Positions 8,443-15,062 of a stretch of 23,977 bases of DNA are shown in pieces. Position 1 is the stretch's first letter. The number at the start of each line of letters is the position of its first letter. A program made the position numbers and the translations under genes. The DNA comes from Candidatus Bathyarchaeota archaeon (lineage in GTDB: Archaea > Thermoproteota > Bathyarchaeia > Bathyarchaeales > Bathyarchaeaceae). The stretch spans positions 1 to 23,977 of the forward strand of contig DAOVDC010000002.1 in NCBI GenBank assembly GCA_030669695.1, in the 5' to 3' direction. The notes beneath the pieces were generated by a model, which was given only the letters and a program-made list of their open reading frames with translations, searched no databases and was not told the DNA's origin.

Positions 8443-8680
8443 CGAGTGTTATGGTTGTTAAGCAATATTATTTTTTCCAAGTCATATGTCGTCGCTTTTG
8501 AGAAGCACGCATCCTTCACCAACACATCCGTCATAACTCGCAGCGATCAGATGAGAAAAGTTTGTTCTGTTTGAGCGCAGAAAACTGTTTTCTAACTAAA
8601 GCTTTTCTTATGGATTTTGAAATTTTTCTTATGGTATTGTCGACTGCGTATGCAATGGTTTAGTTATAGCTTGACTACAA

Positions 8681-8689
8681 TTTTATAAG
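8681..8689 (+). promoter_or_regulatory. TATA-box candidate for a small RNA
   Basis: TTTTATAAG matches an archaeal TATA box and lies about 25-30 bases before the 5' arm of the long-range stem at 8712. No coding start follows within 380 bases on this strand, so it would drive a non-coding transcript. The TATA end also overlaps a small hairpin (AAGGG/CCCTT, 8687-8704). Confidence 0.45.
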
Positions 8690-8710
8690 GGGTCGCAAAC
8701 CCTTAGTGAA

Positions 8711-8795
8711 GTTGGGGTGCGCATTTTAGACGCACATTCAAAACGCGTATATGCTGAAAGAGAAAGGAGGGACTTACGTGCGCACCCCAATAAGA
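8711..8795 (+). ncRNA. Candidate structured small RNA with 12-bp closing stem
   Basis: TTGGGGTGCGCA (8712-8723) pairs perfectly with TGCGCACCCCAA (8779-8790) around a 55-base loop. The 5' arm can instead form a local hairpin through GTGCG (8718-8722) and CGCAC (8731-8735), so two mutually exclusive folds exist. A TATA box is correctly spaced upstream. It does not match tRNA, 5S, SRP or RNase P RNA signatures that I know. Only a short T-run follows (TTTTG at 8811). It could also be a regulatory DNA inverted repeat. The structure is seen; transcription is inferred. Confidence 0.35.
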
Positions 8796-9012
8796 TTTCG
8801 TTTTGATACTAAACGGTGTTGTTCGAAAGTTGTTTTTCGATGAAGAGATGCGGAAGTATGGAAGTTTTATTGTTACAAGTTTATGGTAAAAGTCTAGTTA
8901 GAGCCATAACCAATTCGGTTCGGATGACTGGTACGAGAATCTGTGGAGCTAAGAGTCGTGATGCTTGACTAGCGACCGATTCTTGTTTTAAACGTAATAC
9001 AGGCAAAAAAAG

Positions 9013-9020
9013 TTATTTAT
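9013..9020 (+). promoter_or_regulatory. TATA box of purA
   Basis: TTATTTAT preceded by an A-rich, BRE-like stretch (GGCAAAAAAAG). A start about 25 bases downstream would leave a leader of roughly 28 bases containing the GGAGAGG ribosome binding site at 9057-9063. A second AT-rich element, TTTAAACA at 9031-9038, is too close to that site to be preferred. Confidence 0.5.
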
Positions 9021-9069
9021 TTGGAGTTAATTTAAACAAAAGTGCTCATAATGTTTGGAGAGGTAAATC

Positions 9070-10071
9070 ATGTCTTGTACAGTTGTAGTTTGCGGTTTCT
9101 TCGGGGACACGGGTAAAGGAAAGGTCATTTCATATCTTTCGTTGAAGGATAAAATAACAGTAACTGCCAGAGCAGGCGTTGGTCCCAACGCAGGTCATAC
9201 AGTGGTCTATGAAGGAAAAGAGTACAAGTTAAGAATGCTTCCAAGCGCCTTCGTCTACAATAAATGCCGATTATTAATAGGCCCAGGTGTTCTAGTAAAC
9301 CCAGAAATTCTTCTAAACGAGATACAACTAACCAAGTCCGAGGACAGAGTCGGCGTTGACGGGCAATGCGCAGTCATCGAACCAAGGCACATTGAAGCCG
9401 ACAAAAAAGGGGAACTTGCGAAAAAAATAAAGACAACAGGTTCGGGATCAGGCCCATGCAACGCGGAGAGAGCGTTAAGAATCGTTAAATTAACTCGTGA
9501 CTTGCCGGAGCTTGAGAGATTTTTGACAGATGTTCCTGCAGAAGTAAACAGTGCAATTGACGAAGGAAAGAATGTTCTAATTGAAGGAACCCAGGGAACG
9601 TATCTTTCCCTTTTTCATGGAACCTACCCTTACTGCACCTCCAAGGACGTAACGGCCTCAGCTGCGTGTTCAGATGTTGGCGTCGGACCAACGAAGATTG
9701 ACGATGTTATTCTTGTACTCAAAGCGTACACAACTAGGGTTGGAGCAGGTCCGCTTCAAGGCGAACTGTCATGGGAGGAAGCAGGGAAGAGAGGATGGGC
9801 TGAGGTTGCCACGGTAACTGGTAGACGGCGAAGAGCAGCGCCATTCGATTATGAACTTGCAAAGAGGGCGGTGATGTTAAATGGAGCAACAAAAGCTGCC
9901 ATAACGAAAATTGATATACTGTTTCCAGACTGCAAAGGAGTTAAATCCTATGAAGAGCTTTCACAAAAAGCAAAAAAATTCATCGAGAACGTTGAAAAGG
10001 AAATCAAAGTGCCGGTGACGCTTGTTGGAACGGGACCTGGCACTAGGGAGATCGTGGATAGAAGAGCTTAG
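9070..10071 (+). CDS. purA: Adenylosuccinate synthetase (short archaeal form)
   Basis: Catalyses the GTP-dependent condensation of IMP with aspartate, the first committed step to AMP in cytosolic purine synthesis. At 333 residues it has the length of the compact archaeal form rather than the roughly 430-residue bacterial enzyme. The GTP-binding loop is GDTGKGK at 12-18 (usually GDEGKGK, so Glu is replaced by Thr). The IMP-binding region is GVGPNAGHT, followed by GPGVLVN, GTGSGSGPCNAER, GTQGTYLSLFHGTYPYCTSKD and TGRRRRAAPFD. The C-terminus has GTGPGTRE. ATG follows GGAGAGG by six bases. It appears to be monocistronic, with 125 bases to the next gene. The assignment is secure. Confidence 0.97.
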   Translation: MSCTVVVCGFFGDTGKGKVISYLSLKDKITVTARAGVGPNAGHTVVYEGKEYKLRMLPSAFVYNKCRLLIGPGVLVNPEILLNEIQLTKSEDRVGVDGQCAVIEPRHIEADKKGELAKKIKTTGSGSGPCNAERALRIVKLTRDLPELERFLTDVPAEVNSAIDEGKNVLIEGTQGTYLSLFHGTYPYCTSKDVTASAACSDVGVGPTKIDDVILVLKAYTTRVGAGPLQGELSWEEAGKRGWAEVATVTGRRRRAAPFDYELAKRAVMLNGATKAAITKIDILFPDCKGVKSYEELSQKAKKFIENVEKEIKVPVTLVGTGPGTREIVDRRA

Positions 10072-10109
10072 CTCGATTACGTTTCAGTCAATGTTCAAAT
10101 TTAACAAAG

Positions 10110-10117
10110 ATATAAAA
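10110..10117 (+). promoter_or_regulatory. TATA box of the ABC transporter operon
   Basis: ATATAAAA preceded by ACAAAG, in the 125-base gap after purA. Transcription would begin near 10137, leaving about 60 bases of leader that contains the GGAGG box (10183-10187) nine bases before the TTG start. It is the only clear promoter before the four-gene plus-strand run. Confidence 0.5.
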
Positions 10118-10196
10118 TGGCGTTGAAACACTACTAGAGAATATTCGACGATATCTGTTGAAACCAAGGATTTCGTGACGGCGGAGGACTGTTTGA

Positions 10197-11909
10197 TTGA
10201 AAGTTGGGGAAAGGAAATCAGGCAGAAAAATTGATTTAGGCGATTCTGCTTTCACAAAATTTCTTGATTCTCTTTCTTCCAAACCTATTATCCGATACAT
10301 GGTTTACTCGTGCGCCGTGGTTTCCTTTTTCGGGTTGATCTTAATTCCGCCCATTCTTGGTATACTTCTCAAATGGAATACGATGGGACAAATTTTTGAA
10401 AATCCTGATTTGATGTCTAGAGCGACGACGGCAATTTCCTCGTCCTTTGCGATAGCTATCTTTGTTTCACTAATAGACTTGGCTGCTGGTTTGCCGATGG
10501 CTTGGTTTATCACGAGAGGTAGATCCAGATGGCTAAATGTTCTCGATACATTCACGGACATTCCTTTTGTCGTACCTACGGTGACTCTTGGCTATTCGTT
10601 GCTGTTGTTCTGGAGTGGGCCAGAGGGTGTTTCTTCACTGTTTGAAGGTAGTCTTGTGTCACCTGGTTGGTTGCTAATCATTTTGCTTCATTTCACGTTT
10701 TCTTTTCCCGTTGTAGTTAGGGTGATGGTAGGAGGGCTTCTTGATTATGAGCGAACTTATGAGGAAGCGGCAAGGACTCTGGGTGCCGCACCATTAACTG
10801 CAGACAGAACTGTTACACTCCCCATTCTAAAACAGTCATTAATAGCGTCCTTCATATTAGCGTTTGCAAGGTCGATTTCTGAAACTGGAGCAACCATGAT
10901 GGTTGCAGGTGTATTGGAAAATGGAAAATGGGTAGGTTTTGAGAACGGGCCTATTTTAATTAATAACCTTAGAACTGCCCAAGAACCTGGCTTTGAAGGC
11001 GCCTTAGTTTTCGTCAGCTTCATCTTAATAGTAGTTTCTTGCCTGATTTTCTTAATTATTAAGTTGCTGGGCACAAGACTAAGAATACCTATTAGGAGGG
11101 TTCGACCTGCGATTGAGAGAAAACTGAGTGGCCATAGTGTAGTAACGTTGAGAAATAGCATCACGCTTTTGATATTTCTTATTCTTATTCTCATTCCATC
11201 GCTTTTCGTGGCTCTCCCAGCGATACAAGCCATCTCAGACGGCACAATAAACCAAGCAATAACCGCCACAGGTGCATGGGAAGGATACTGGCAAAGTCTT
11301 GTTTTATCCTATTTCGTAGGAACCATCGCCACCATATTAAATGTTATACTTGGTTTGCCAATGGCAATTCTCATCGCAAGAAGAAGAATTGGAACTTTAT
11401 CTTCAACAATTCTAGACGTACTGGTCAACGTTCCCATGATAGTCCCCTCTATTGCACTCGGGATCTCCCTCAGCTTTTTCTGGAAAAACTTCGCCTTTTT
11501 CCCTGAAATTTGGCTACTGATTCTAGCACACATGTCGATTACTTATCCCTACTTCGTGAGGTCTGCAGCATCCGCGGTTGAAAGAATTAGCATAGATCTC
11601 GAAGAAGCCGCCAGAACTCTTGGTAGCCGACCATTCACCGTGTTTAGGACAATCATTTTGCCTTTAACAAAATACTCTCTGTTGGCAGGAGCAATCATGG
11701 TATTTACGAGAAGTATAAGCGAGACTGGCGCCACTTTGGCCGTGGTAACTGAGCTACAGACGGTTCCAGTTCTATTGGTTAGTTGGGTTAAGCCAGGGAG
11801 TGGAATGTTGTCTTCAGAAATTGGTCTAGGTTGTGGCTTTCTGATTGTGTTATCCTTTATAATTTTATTACTTTTAAGGCTCGTAGCTAGAGGGCATCAG
11901 CATGCTTAA
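10197..11909 (+). CDS. ABC importer permease, two fused permease domains
   Basis: A 570-residue inner-membrane permease with two tandem binding-protein-dependent transport domains, each of about six helices, as in FbpB/ThiP-type proteins. Each half carries an EAA loop that docks to the ATPase: EEAARTLGAAPLTADRTVTL in the first and EEAARTLGSRPFTVFRTIIL in the second. The two loops are followed by near-identical helices (ARSISETGATMMV and TRSISETGATLAV), showing an internal duplication. TTG at 10197 is chosen because GGAGG sits nine bases upstream. The importer subfamily includes iron, thiamine, sulfate, tungstate and phosphonate systems. No substrate-binding protein is in the window, so the cargo is unknown. 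It is followed by its ATPase and a PhoU-like gene. Confidence 0.94.
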   Translation: MKVGERKSGRKIDLGDSAFTKFLDSLSSKPIIRYMVYSCAVVSFFGLILIPPILGILLKWNTMGQIFENPDLMSRATTAISSSFAIAIFVSLIDLAAGLPMAWFITRGRSRWLNVLDTFTDIPFVVPTVTLGYSLLLFWSGPEGVSSLFEGSLVSPGWLLIILLHFTFSFPVVVRVMVGGLLDYERTYEEAARTLGAAPLTADRTVTLPILKQSLIASFILAFARSISETGATMMVAGVLENGKWVGFENGPILINNLRTAQEPGFEGALVFVSFILIVVSCLIFLIIKLLGTRLRIPIRRVRPAIERKLSGHSVVTLRNSITLLIFLILILIPSLFVALPAIQAISDGTINQAITATGAWEGYWQSLVLSYFVGTIATILNVILGLPMAILIARRRIGTLSSTILDVLVNVPMIVPSIALGISLSFFWKNFAFFPEIWLLILAHMSITYPYFVRSAASAVERISIDLEEAARTLGSRPFTVFRTIILPLTKYSLLAGAIMVFTRSISETGATLAVVTELQTVPVLLVSWVKPGSGMLSSEIGLGCGFLIVLSFIILLLLRLVARGHQHA

Positions 11910-11973
11910 AATATCCAGCGTAGTTGAATCATACTACTATGATTGCACACGAGCTTGCGGAGGCTTAAGTTAG
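11902..11973 (+). CDS. Possible 23-residue ORF bridging permease and ATPase genes
   Basis: An ATG inside the last codons of the permease opens a 23-residue frame (contains YYYDCTRACGGLS). It ends with TAG immediately before the ATG of the ATPase gene. It fills the whole gap and contains the ATPase ribosome binding site (GGAGG, 11959-11963). It could be a coupling peptide that carries ribosomes across the junction, or chance. No SD box of its own is clear. Confidence 0.2.
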   Translation: MLKISSVVESYYYDCTRACGGLS

Positions 11974-13083
11974 ATGCCAGAAGTTCAACTAGTGAACGTT
12001 ACCAAGACGTTTGAAAAAGGTAAAATCGTTGCAGTGGATGACGTAAGCTTTCGTGTTCAAGATAAAGAATATTTTTCCCTTATTGGTCCAAGCGGATGTG
12101 GCAAGACCACTCTGCTTAGAATTGTTGCTGGTTTGGTTCAACCAGACGAAGGCGAAATTCGCATTGAAAATAAGCTTGTAAATTCCATTCCGCCTGAAGA
12201 CAGGAGTATTGGATTCGTTTTTCAGACCTATGCACTCTTTCCTCACATGAATGTTTGGGACAACGTAACCTATGGCCCAAGAGTGAAGGCATGGGGCAAC
12301 AAAGAAAGGACAAGAATTGGACGTGAAATGTTGGAGATGGTTAGGCTCTATGAACGTTTGGATGCTTTACCGTCTGAGCTGAGCGGTGGAATGATGCAGA
12401 GAGTTGCCTTGGCAAGAGCGTTGGCCGCAGGTGCTAAATTGTTATTGTTAGATGAGCCACTGGGCGCCTTGGACGCTAAGATCAGGTTTGAGTTAAGGTA
12501 CGAATTGAGAAAGTTTGTGAAAGACCTTGGATTGACTGCTATACACGTTACTCACGATCAAGGAGAGGCTATGGCTATTTCGGACAGAATCGCGGTGATG
12601 AGAAAGGGAAGGGTCTTGCAGGTTGGAACTCCTCAAGAACTGTATATGAAGCCTCAACATATTTTTGTAGCTCATTTCATCGGAGAATCAAACTTCCTTG
12701 AAGGCTACATCACTGAGGTATATAAGAAAGGGTCCGTTGTTGAGTTGCGGGGAAGATTGGCCGTTCATGTTTCCGACAAGACGAAAAACAAGGGTGAAAG
12801 AGTTGTTTTGATGGTTAGACCGGAAACGTTTAAGATGGAAGAAGGACGAAAAAAGAGGGTTAATTCGATGTTTGGTCACATTGAAAAGTTTAGGTTTGAA
12901 GGAACAAACATACGATATGATGTCCTACTTGAAAACGAGGATAGGATAGCAATCGTCCGTCCTACGTTGATAGGTGAATGGTTCAACGTAGGTGACAGAG
13001 TTACTGTCAGTTTTTCTCCTAACAAAAGTTATATTTTCACTTATCCACGCAAAGGGTTAAGGGAGGAGCTGACGCTTGAGTGA
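11974..13083 (+). CDS. ABC importer ATP-binding protein with TOBE domain
   Basis: A 369-residue nucleotide-binding subunit that powers the permease encoded just upstream. Motifs in order are Walker A GPSGCGKTT (about 39-47), Q-loop GFVFQTYALF, signature LSGGMMQRVALARAL, Walker B LLLLDEPLGALD and the H-loop IHVTHD. After residue about 235 comes a beta-rich TOBE-type regulatory domain (VLMVRPETFKM), as in PotA, FbpC, CysA and WtpC proteins. The ATG lies ten bases after GGAGG. The last eight bases overlap the start of the DUF47 gene. All catalytic motifs are intact. The family matches iron, thiamine, sulfate, molybdate or tungstate and polyamine importers. Substrate cannot be assigned from the sequence. 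Confidence 0.96.
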   Translation: MPEVQLVNVTKTFEKGKIVAVDDVSFRVQDKEYFSLIGPSGCGKTTLLRIVAGLVQPDEGEIRIENKLVNSIPPEDRSIGFVFQTYALFPHMNVWDNVTYGPRVKAWGNKERTRIGREMLEMVRLYERLDALPSELSGGMMQRVALARALAAGAKLLLLDEPLGALDAKIRFELRYELRKFVKDLGLTAIHVTHDQGEAMAISDRIAVMRKGRVLQVGTPQELYMKPQHIFVAHFIGESNFLEGYITEVYKKGSVVELRGRLAVHVSDKTKNKGERVVLMVRPETFKMEEGRKKRVNSMFGHIEKFRFEGTNIRYDVLLENEDRIAIVRPTLIGEWFNVGDRVTVSFSPNKSYIFTYPRKGLREELTLE

Positions 13084-13735
13084 ACTGTTAAAATGGTTTG
13101 GAAAAAGAAGAGAAGAAAAGGTATTAACAATGACGCAGCAGCATCTGGCGATGACCATGAGCATTGCTGAAGACTTGGAAAGAGCGGTAAAGGCAGCAAT
13201 AAATAACGATGAAAAAGGAAAGAAACTATGCATAAATCGAGTGGCAAAGGCTGAAAAGGAAGCAGACAAGCTGAGAAGAGGGATAATGGACGAATTGGCC
13301 CGTGGAGAACTATCACCAACAGATAGGGAAGATCTCATGCACCTCGTGAAAAGAGTGGACATGGTGGCAGATTGGAGTCGCGAATCCACTCGCATACTCA
13401 ACGTCGTTTCAATGGAGAAAGTGCCAGAAAACTTGAAGAAAGCATGCGTTGAGATGGTTAAAGGAGCCAGAGAATGCACGTCTGCGCTTCGAAAATGCAT
13501 CAACCGACTAGCAGATAAACCTGAAGAAGCACTTGAGGCGGCAGATCAGGTTGAAAGACAAGAGGAGAAAGTAGACGATCTCTACGAAGACGCTAGATTG
13601 CTGTTGGCTAAAGATACAACTACGAGTGCAGGGGTCACTGTTTTAATGAGCCAACTTTTTGAAAGTATCGAGATGATAGCTGACTGGTGTGAAGACGCTT
13701 GCGACCAGGTTAGAATAATTGTCGTTCGTCGATAA
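13076..13735 (+). CDS. DUF47/PhoU-like phosphate transport regulator
   Basis: A 219-residue all-helical protein resembling the DUF47 family, distant relatives of PhoU that usually sit beside Pit-type phosphate transporters. Sequence signs are long amphipathic helices with acidic and basic repeats: AEKEADKLRRGIMDEL, then LVKRVDMVADWSRESTRIL and VERQEEKVDDLYEDAR, then FESIEMIADWCEDACDQVRI. The two MVADW/MIADW repeats correspond to the two-fold PhoU bundle that binds metal ions. TTG at 13076 follows GGGAGGAG by about eight bases and overlaps the end of the ATPase gene. Here the partner is an ABC importer and no Pit gene is visible. This suggests the importer is controlled by, or carries, phosphate or a related anion (inference). 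Confidence 0.88.
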   Translation: MSELLKWFGKRREEKVLTMTQQHLAMTMSIAEDLERAVKAAINNDEKGKKLCINRVAKAEKEADKLRRGIMDELARGELSPTDREDLMHLVKRVDMVADWSRESTRILNVVSMEKVPENLKKACVEMVKGARECTSALRKCINRLADKPEEALEAADQVERQEEKVDDLYEDARLLLAKDTTTSAGVTVLMSQLFESIEMIADWCEDACDQVRIIVVRR

Positions 13736-13756
13736 CAGCATAGGAGGTGCAAGCAT

Positions 13757-14038
13757 ACGCCGAAACTTACAATTGAAGTGCGCGAGCTTCGCGATAAGGC
13801 CGACGGTGAAACGGTAAAGGACTTGCTAAGTTTTCTGGAAAAAAGAATAGATGCAGAAGTGAAAGTTGTAGGCGGCAAGATTACCATAAACGAAGAGAAT
13901 GCTCCTTCCAAGGCATATTTGCGGGTGCTTATCAGAAAATTCCTGCATCAAGTAGAGCTGAAAGAAGACTTCCGCGTGATCTCAAGCAAAGAAAACGTTT
14001 TCACCATCAAAGAAAGGAAGAGAGCTAGAGAAGAATAG
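13757..14038 (+). CDS. Ribosomal protein eL22-like, probable ACG start
   Basis: About 93 residues. It resembles eukaryotic-type ribosomal protein L22e, a small RNA-binding protein of the large subunit. Matching elements are a first strand KLTIEVREL (compare the KFTVDV type), a helix LLSFLEKRI, a strand GGKITIN, then the hallmark segment AYLRVLIRKFLHQVEL (compare KYLKYLTKKYLKKNQL), then DFRVISSKENVFTI. The only ATG/GTG/TTG start in the right place is GTG at 13778. That would delete the first beta strand and lies 28 bases from the AGGAGGTG box (13742-13749). ACG at 13757 is seven bases from that box and gives TPKLTIEV. I therefore take ACG, either a genuine non-canonical start or a T-to-C change or error. 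It follows DUF47 by 21 bases. The eL22 match is by eye. Confidence 0.75.
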   Translation, partial: TPKLTIEVRELRDKADGETVKDLLSFLEKRIDAEVKVVGGKITINEENAPSKAYLRVLIRKFLHQVELKEDFRVISSKENVFTIKERKRAREE

Positions 14039-14070
14039 GCTTTATTATTGTTCAGCAGGCAGAATGGAAA

Positions 14071-14460
14071 TCATTTAACTCTTTGCTGTTCTTTTTGCTT
14101 CTTTTCAAATGCGTCATGAACCCTCAAGAGATATCCGCGTGCCGTCCACGTTTTCTTATGAGCGTCAAGCAGTTCACCTGCTTCCATATTGTCTTTTGCC
14201 TCTCGAAGCAACTCTTGAACAGAATAAAAAGTAGAACTTACCTCAACTTGCTTTGGATACGGGCCAACCTTCCATGAAGAACTTTCAGATTCGTTTTGAT
14301 GCATGAGGGAAAAAAGAAAAAGGGCGTATTCTAAATCGGCACCTGCTCGCCAAACGAGATTTACCAAGTTTTTTTCATCTTTTTTCGCGAGGGCCTTCAT
14401 TGAACCCTCAAGGTGGTTTATCGCAGACGCTATGGACTCGATTATTTTTTCTTGCTTCAT
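14071..14460 (-). CDS. Conserved helical hypothetical protein, 129 aa
   Basis: A soluble, predominantly helical protein. The first helices (IIESIASAINHLEGSMKALA) are followed by VWRAGADLEYALFLFSLMHQ. A serine-rich linker with KVGPYPKQVEVSSTFYSV comes next, then two more helices (LLREAKDNMEAGELLDAHKK, TARGYLLRVHDAFEKKQ). The pattern resembles HEPN- or TPR-like helical bundles, but no catalytic RxxxxH motif is visible, so I do not assign it. It is convergent with the eL22-like gene (32 bases apart) and divergent from the small membrane protein at 14537. Function unknown. Confidence 0.75.
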   Translation of the reverse strand: MKQEKIIESIASAINHLEGSMKALAKKDEKNLVNLVWRAGADLEYALFLFSLMHQNESESSSWKVGPYPKQVEVSSTFYSVQELLREAKDNMEAGELLDAHKKTWTARGYLLRVHDAFEKKQKEQQRVK

Positions 14461-14536
14461 CTTTTATCATCTAAATATCTCGAAAGTTTTAAGTGATGTG
14501 TGCTTTAAGCTTTTAGTTCAAGGAGGACGAACACTC

Positions 14537-14809
14537 GTGCGCGATAAGACTTTAGGTGCGCTTATGTGTATTCTAGGCGTGCTCGCTATGACTGGATATT
14601 TTTGTTGGCTTTTCCTAGCGCCCCAAGATTTGGTTTTTTTGGGAAGACCGCTTAGCGATTGGGCGGTAATCGTTCCAGTCGCAATCATCGTATACGTGTT
14701 TCTCTTCATTGTAGTATGGATCGGTTGGACAATGGTTTCCACGCCGCCACCATTGCCAGTTGCTCCAAAAAGCTCTGAGGAGAAAAAAGAAACTGAAAAG
14801 AAAGAATAA
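14537..14809 (+). CDS. Small two-helix membrane protein, 90 aa
   Basis: GTG at 14537 lies ten bases after AGGAGG (14521-14526) and is clearly the start; a longer open frame begins at 14303 but runs antisense through the neighbour. Two hydrophobic segments are seen: about 6-26 (LGALMCILGVLAMTGYFCWL) and about 42-64 (WAVIVPVAIIVYVFLFIVVW). A proline-rich linker (STPPPLPVAPK) and a highly charged tail of Glu and Lys follow. Both ends probably lie in the cytoplasm. It is divergent from the 129-residue gene, with 76 bases of shared AT-rich upstream DNA. No family is recognised. Confidence 0.75.
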   Translation: MRDKTLGALMCILGVLAMTGYFCWLFLAPQDLVFLGRPLSDWAVIVPVAIIVYVFLFIVVWIGWTMVSTPPPLPVAPKSSEEKKETEKKE

Positions 14810-14879
14810 CTGATCATCTAGAGTCAAAGGAAATAGATTCGTCAATGCGTTTCAACTCGTGATTTGGGAGGGTTCAAGG

Positions 14880-15023
14880 GTGGTCGGTCGACGTTGTCCA
14901 AAATGTGGAGGACGACTGCGGTATCTAGCGCGCTTATGGTACTGCGGCAATTGTGACAAGTGTTTTGATGTAAGCCAGACAAAGCTTAGTGCACGAGCAA
15001 AAGCAGAATGCGTGAGACCGTAA
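14880..15023 (+). CDS. 47-residue zinc-ribbon protein ending KAECVRP
   Basis: A short gene with GTG at 14880 eight bases after GGGAGG (14866-14871). The protein has two knuckles, CPKC at 6-9 and CGNC at 22-25, with C28 nearby and C44 near the end: a zinc-ribbon layout. The C-terminal half is basic (SARAKAECVRP). The last seven residues, KAECVRP, recur exactly at the end of another small cysteine-rich protein at 23266-23412, so this is probably a family. Zinc ribbons of this size commonly bind nucleic acid or protein partners; the role here is unknown. The neighbour upstream is a small membrane protein 70 bases away; rad50 is convergent downstream. The coding call rests on the ribosome binding site, the cysteine pattern and the paralogue. 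Confidence 0.8.
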   Translation: MVGRRCPKCGGRLRYLARLWYCGNCDKCFDVSQTKLSARAKAECVRP

Positions 15024-15062
15024 CCAACAGAAAATTTTGGAGATGAAGCTCGCTCTATGTGA

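Larger units (their letters stand above)
8443..9069. other. Gene-free 627-base intergenic region
   Basis: No convincing gene is seen on either strand. It holds the promoter of the minus-strand RAD55-like gene at its left end and the purA promoter and ribosome binding site (GGAGAGG, 9057-9063) at its right end. Between them is a TATA element with a long-range stem (8681-8790). There is also a 6-bp hairpin TCGAAA/TTTCGA at 8823-8840. A nested inverted repeat AGAATC...GATTCT enclosing GTCG...CGAC, followed by TTGTTTT, lies near 8936-8996. A 36-codon open stretch on the minus strand ending at 8482 contains DGCVGEGCVLLKSDDI but lacks a start codon. Confidence 0.6.

Noticed and set aside
8482..8592. 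36-codon minus-strand stretch with DGCVGEGCVLLKSDDI
   Set aside because: Protein-like, but it has no ATG, GTG or TTG in frame and no ribosome binding site, so it was not called; it could be a gene remnant.
8815..8840. GTTCGAAAG resembling a tRNA T-loop
   Set aside because: The base after the loop does not pair to close a T-stem, and no acceptor stem or anticodon arm is found around it.
8936..8996. Nested inverted repeat with GTGATG resembling a C/D box RNA
   Set aside because: No proper C box (RTGATGA) with matching D box (CTGA); left as an unassigned inverted repeat.
10757..11269. 170-codon minus-strand frame inside the ABC permease gene
   Set aside because: Antisense shadow of a membrane protein with intact EAA motifs on the plus strand; no ribosome binding site or recognisable domain.
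13057..13503. 148-codon minus-strand frame
   Set aside because: Serine/phenylalanine-rich antisense shadow of the DUF47 gene.
14303..14536. N-terminal extension of the 90-residue membrane protein
   Set aside because: It would run antisense through the 129-residue gene, and AGGAGG at 14521 clearly marks GTG 14537 as the start.
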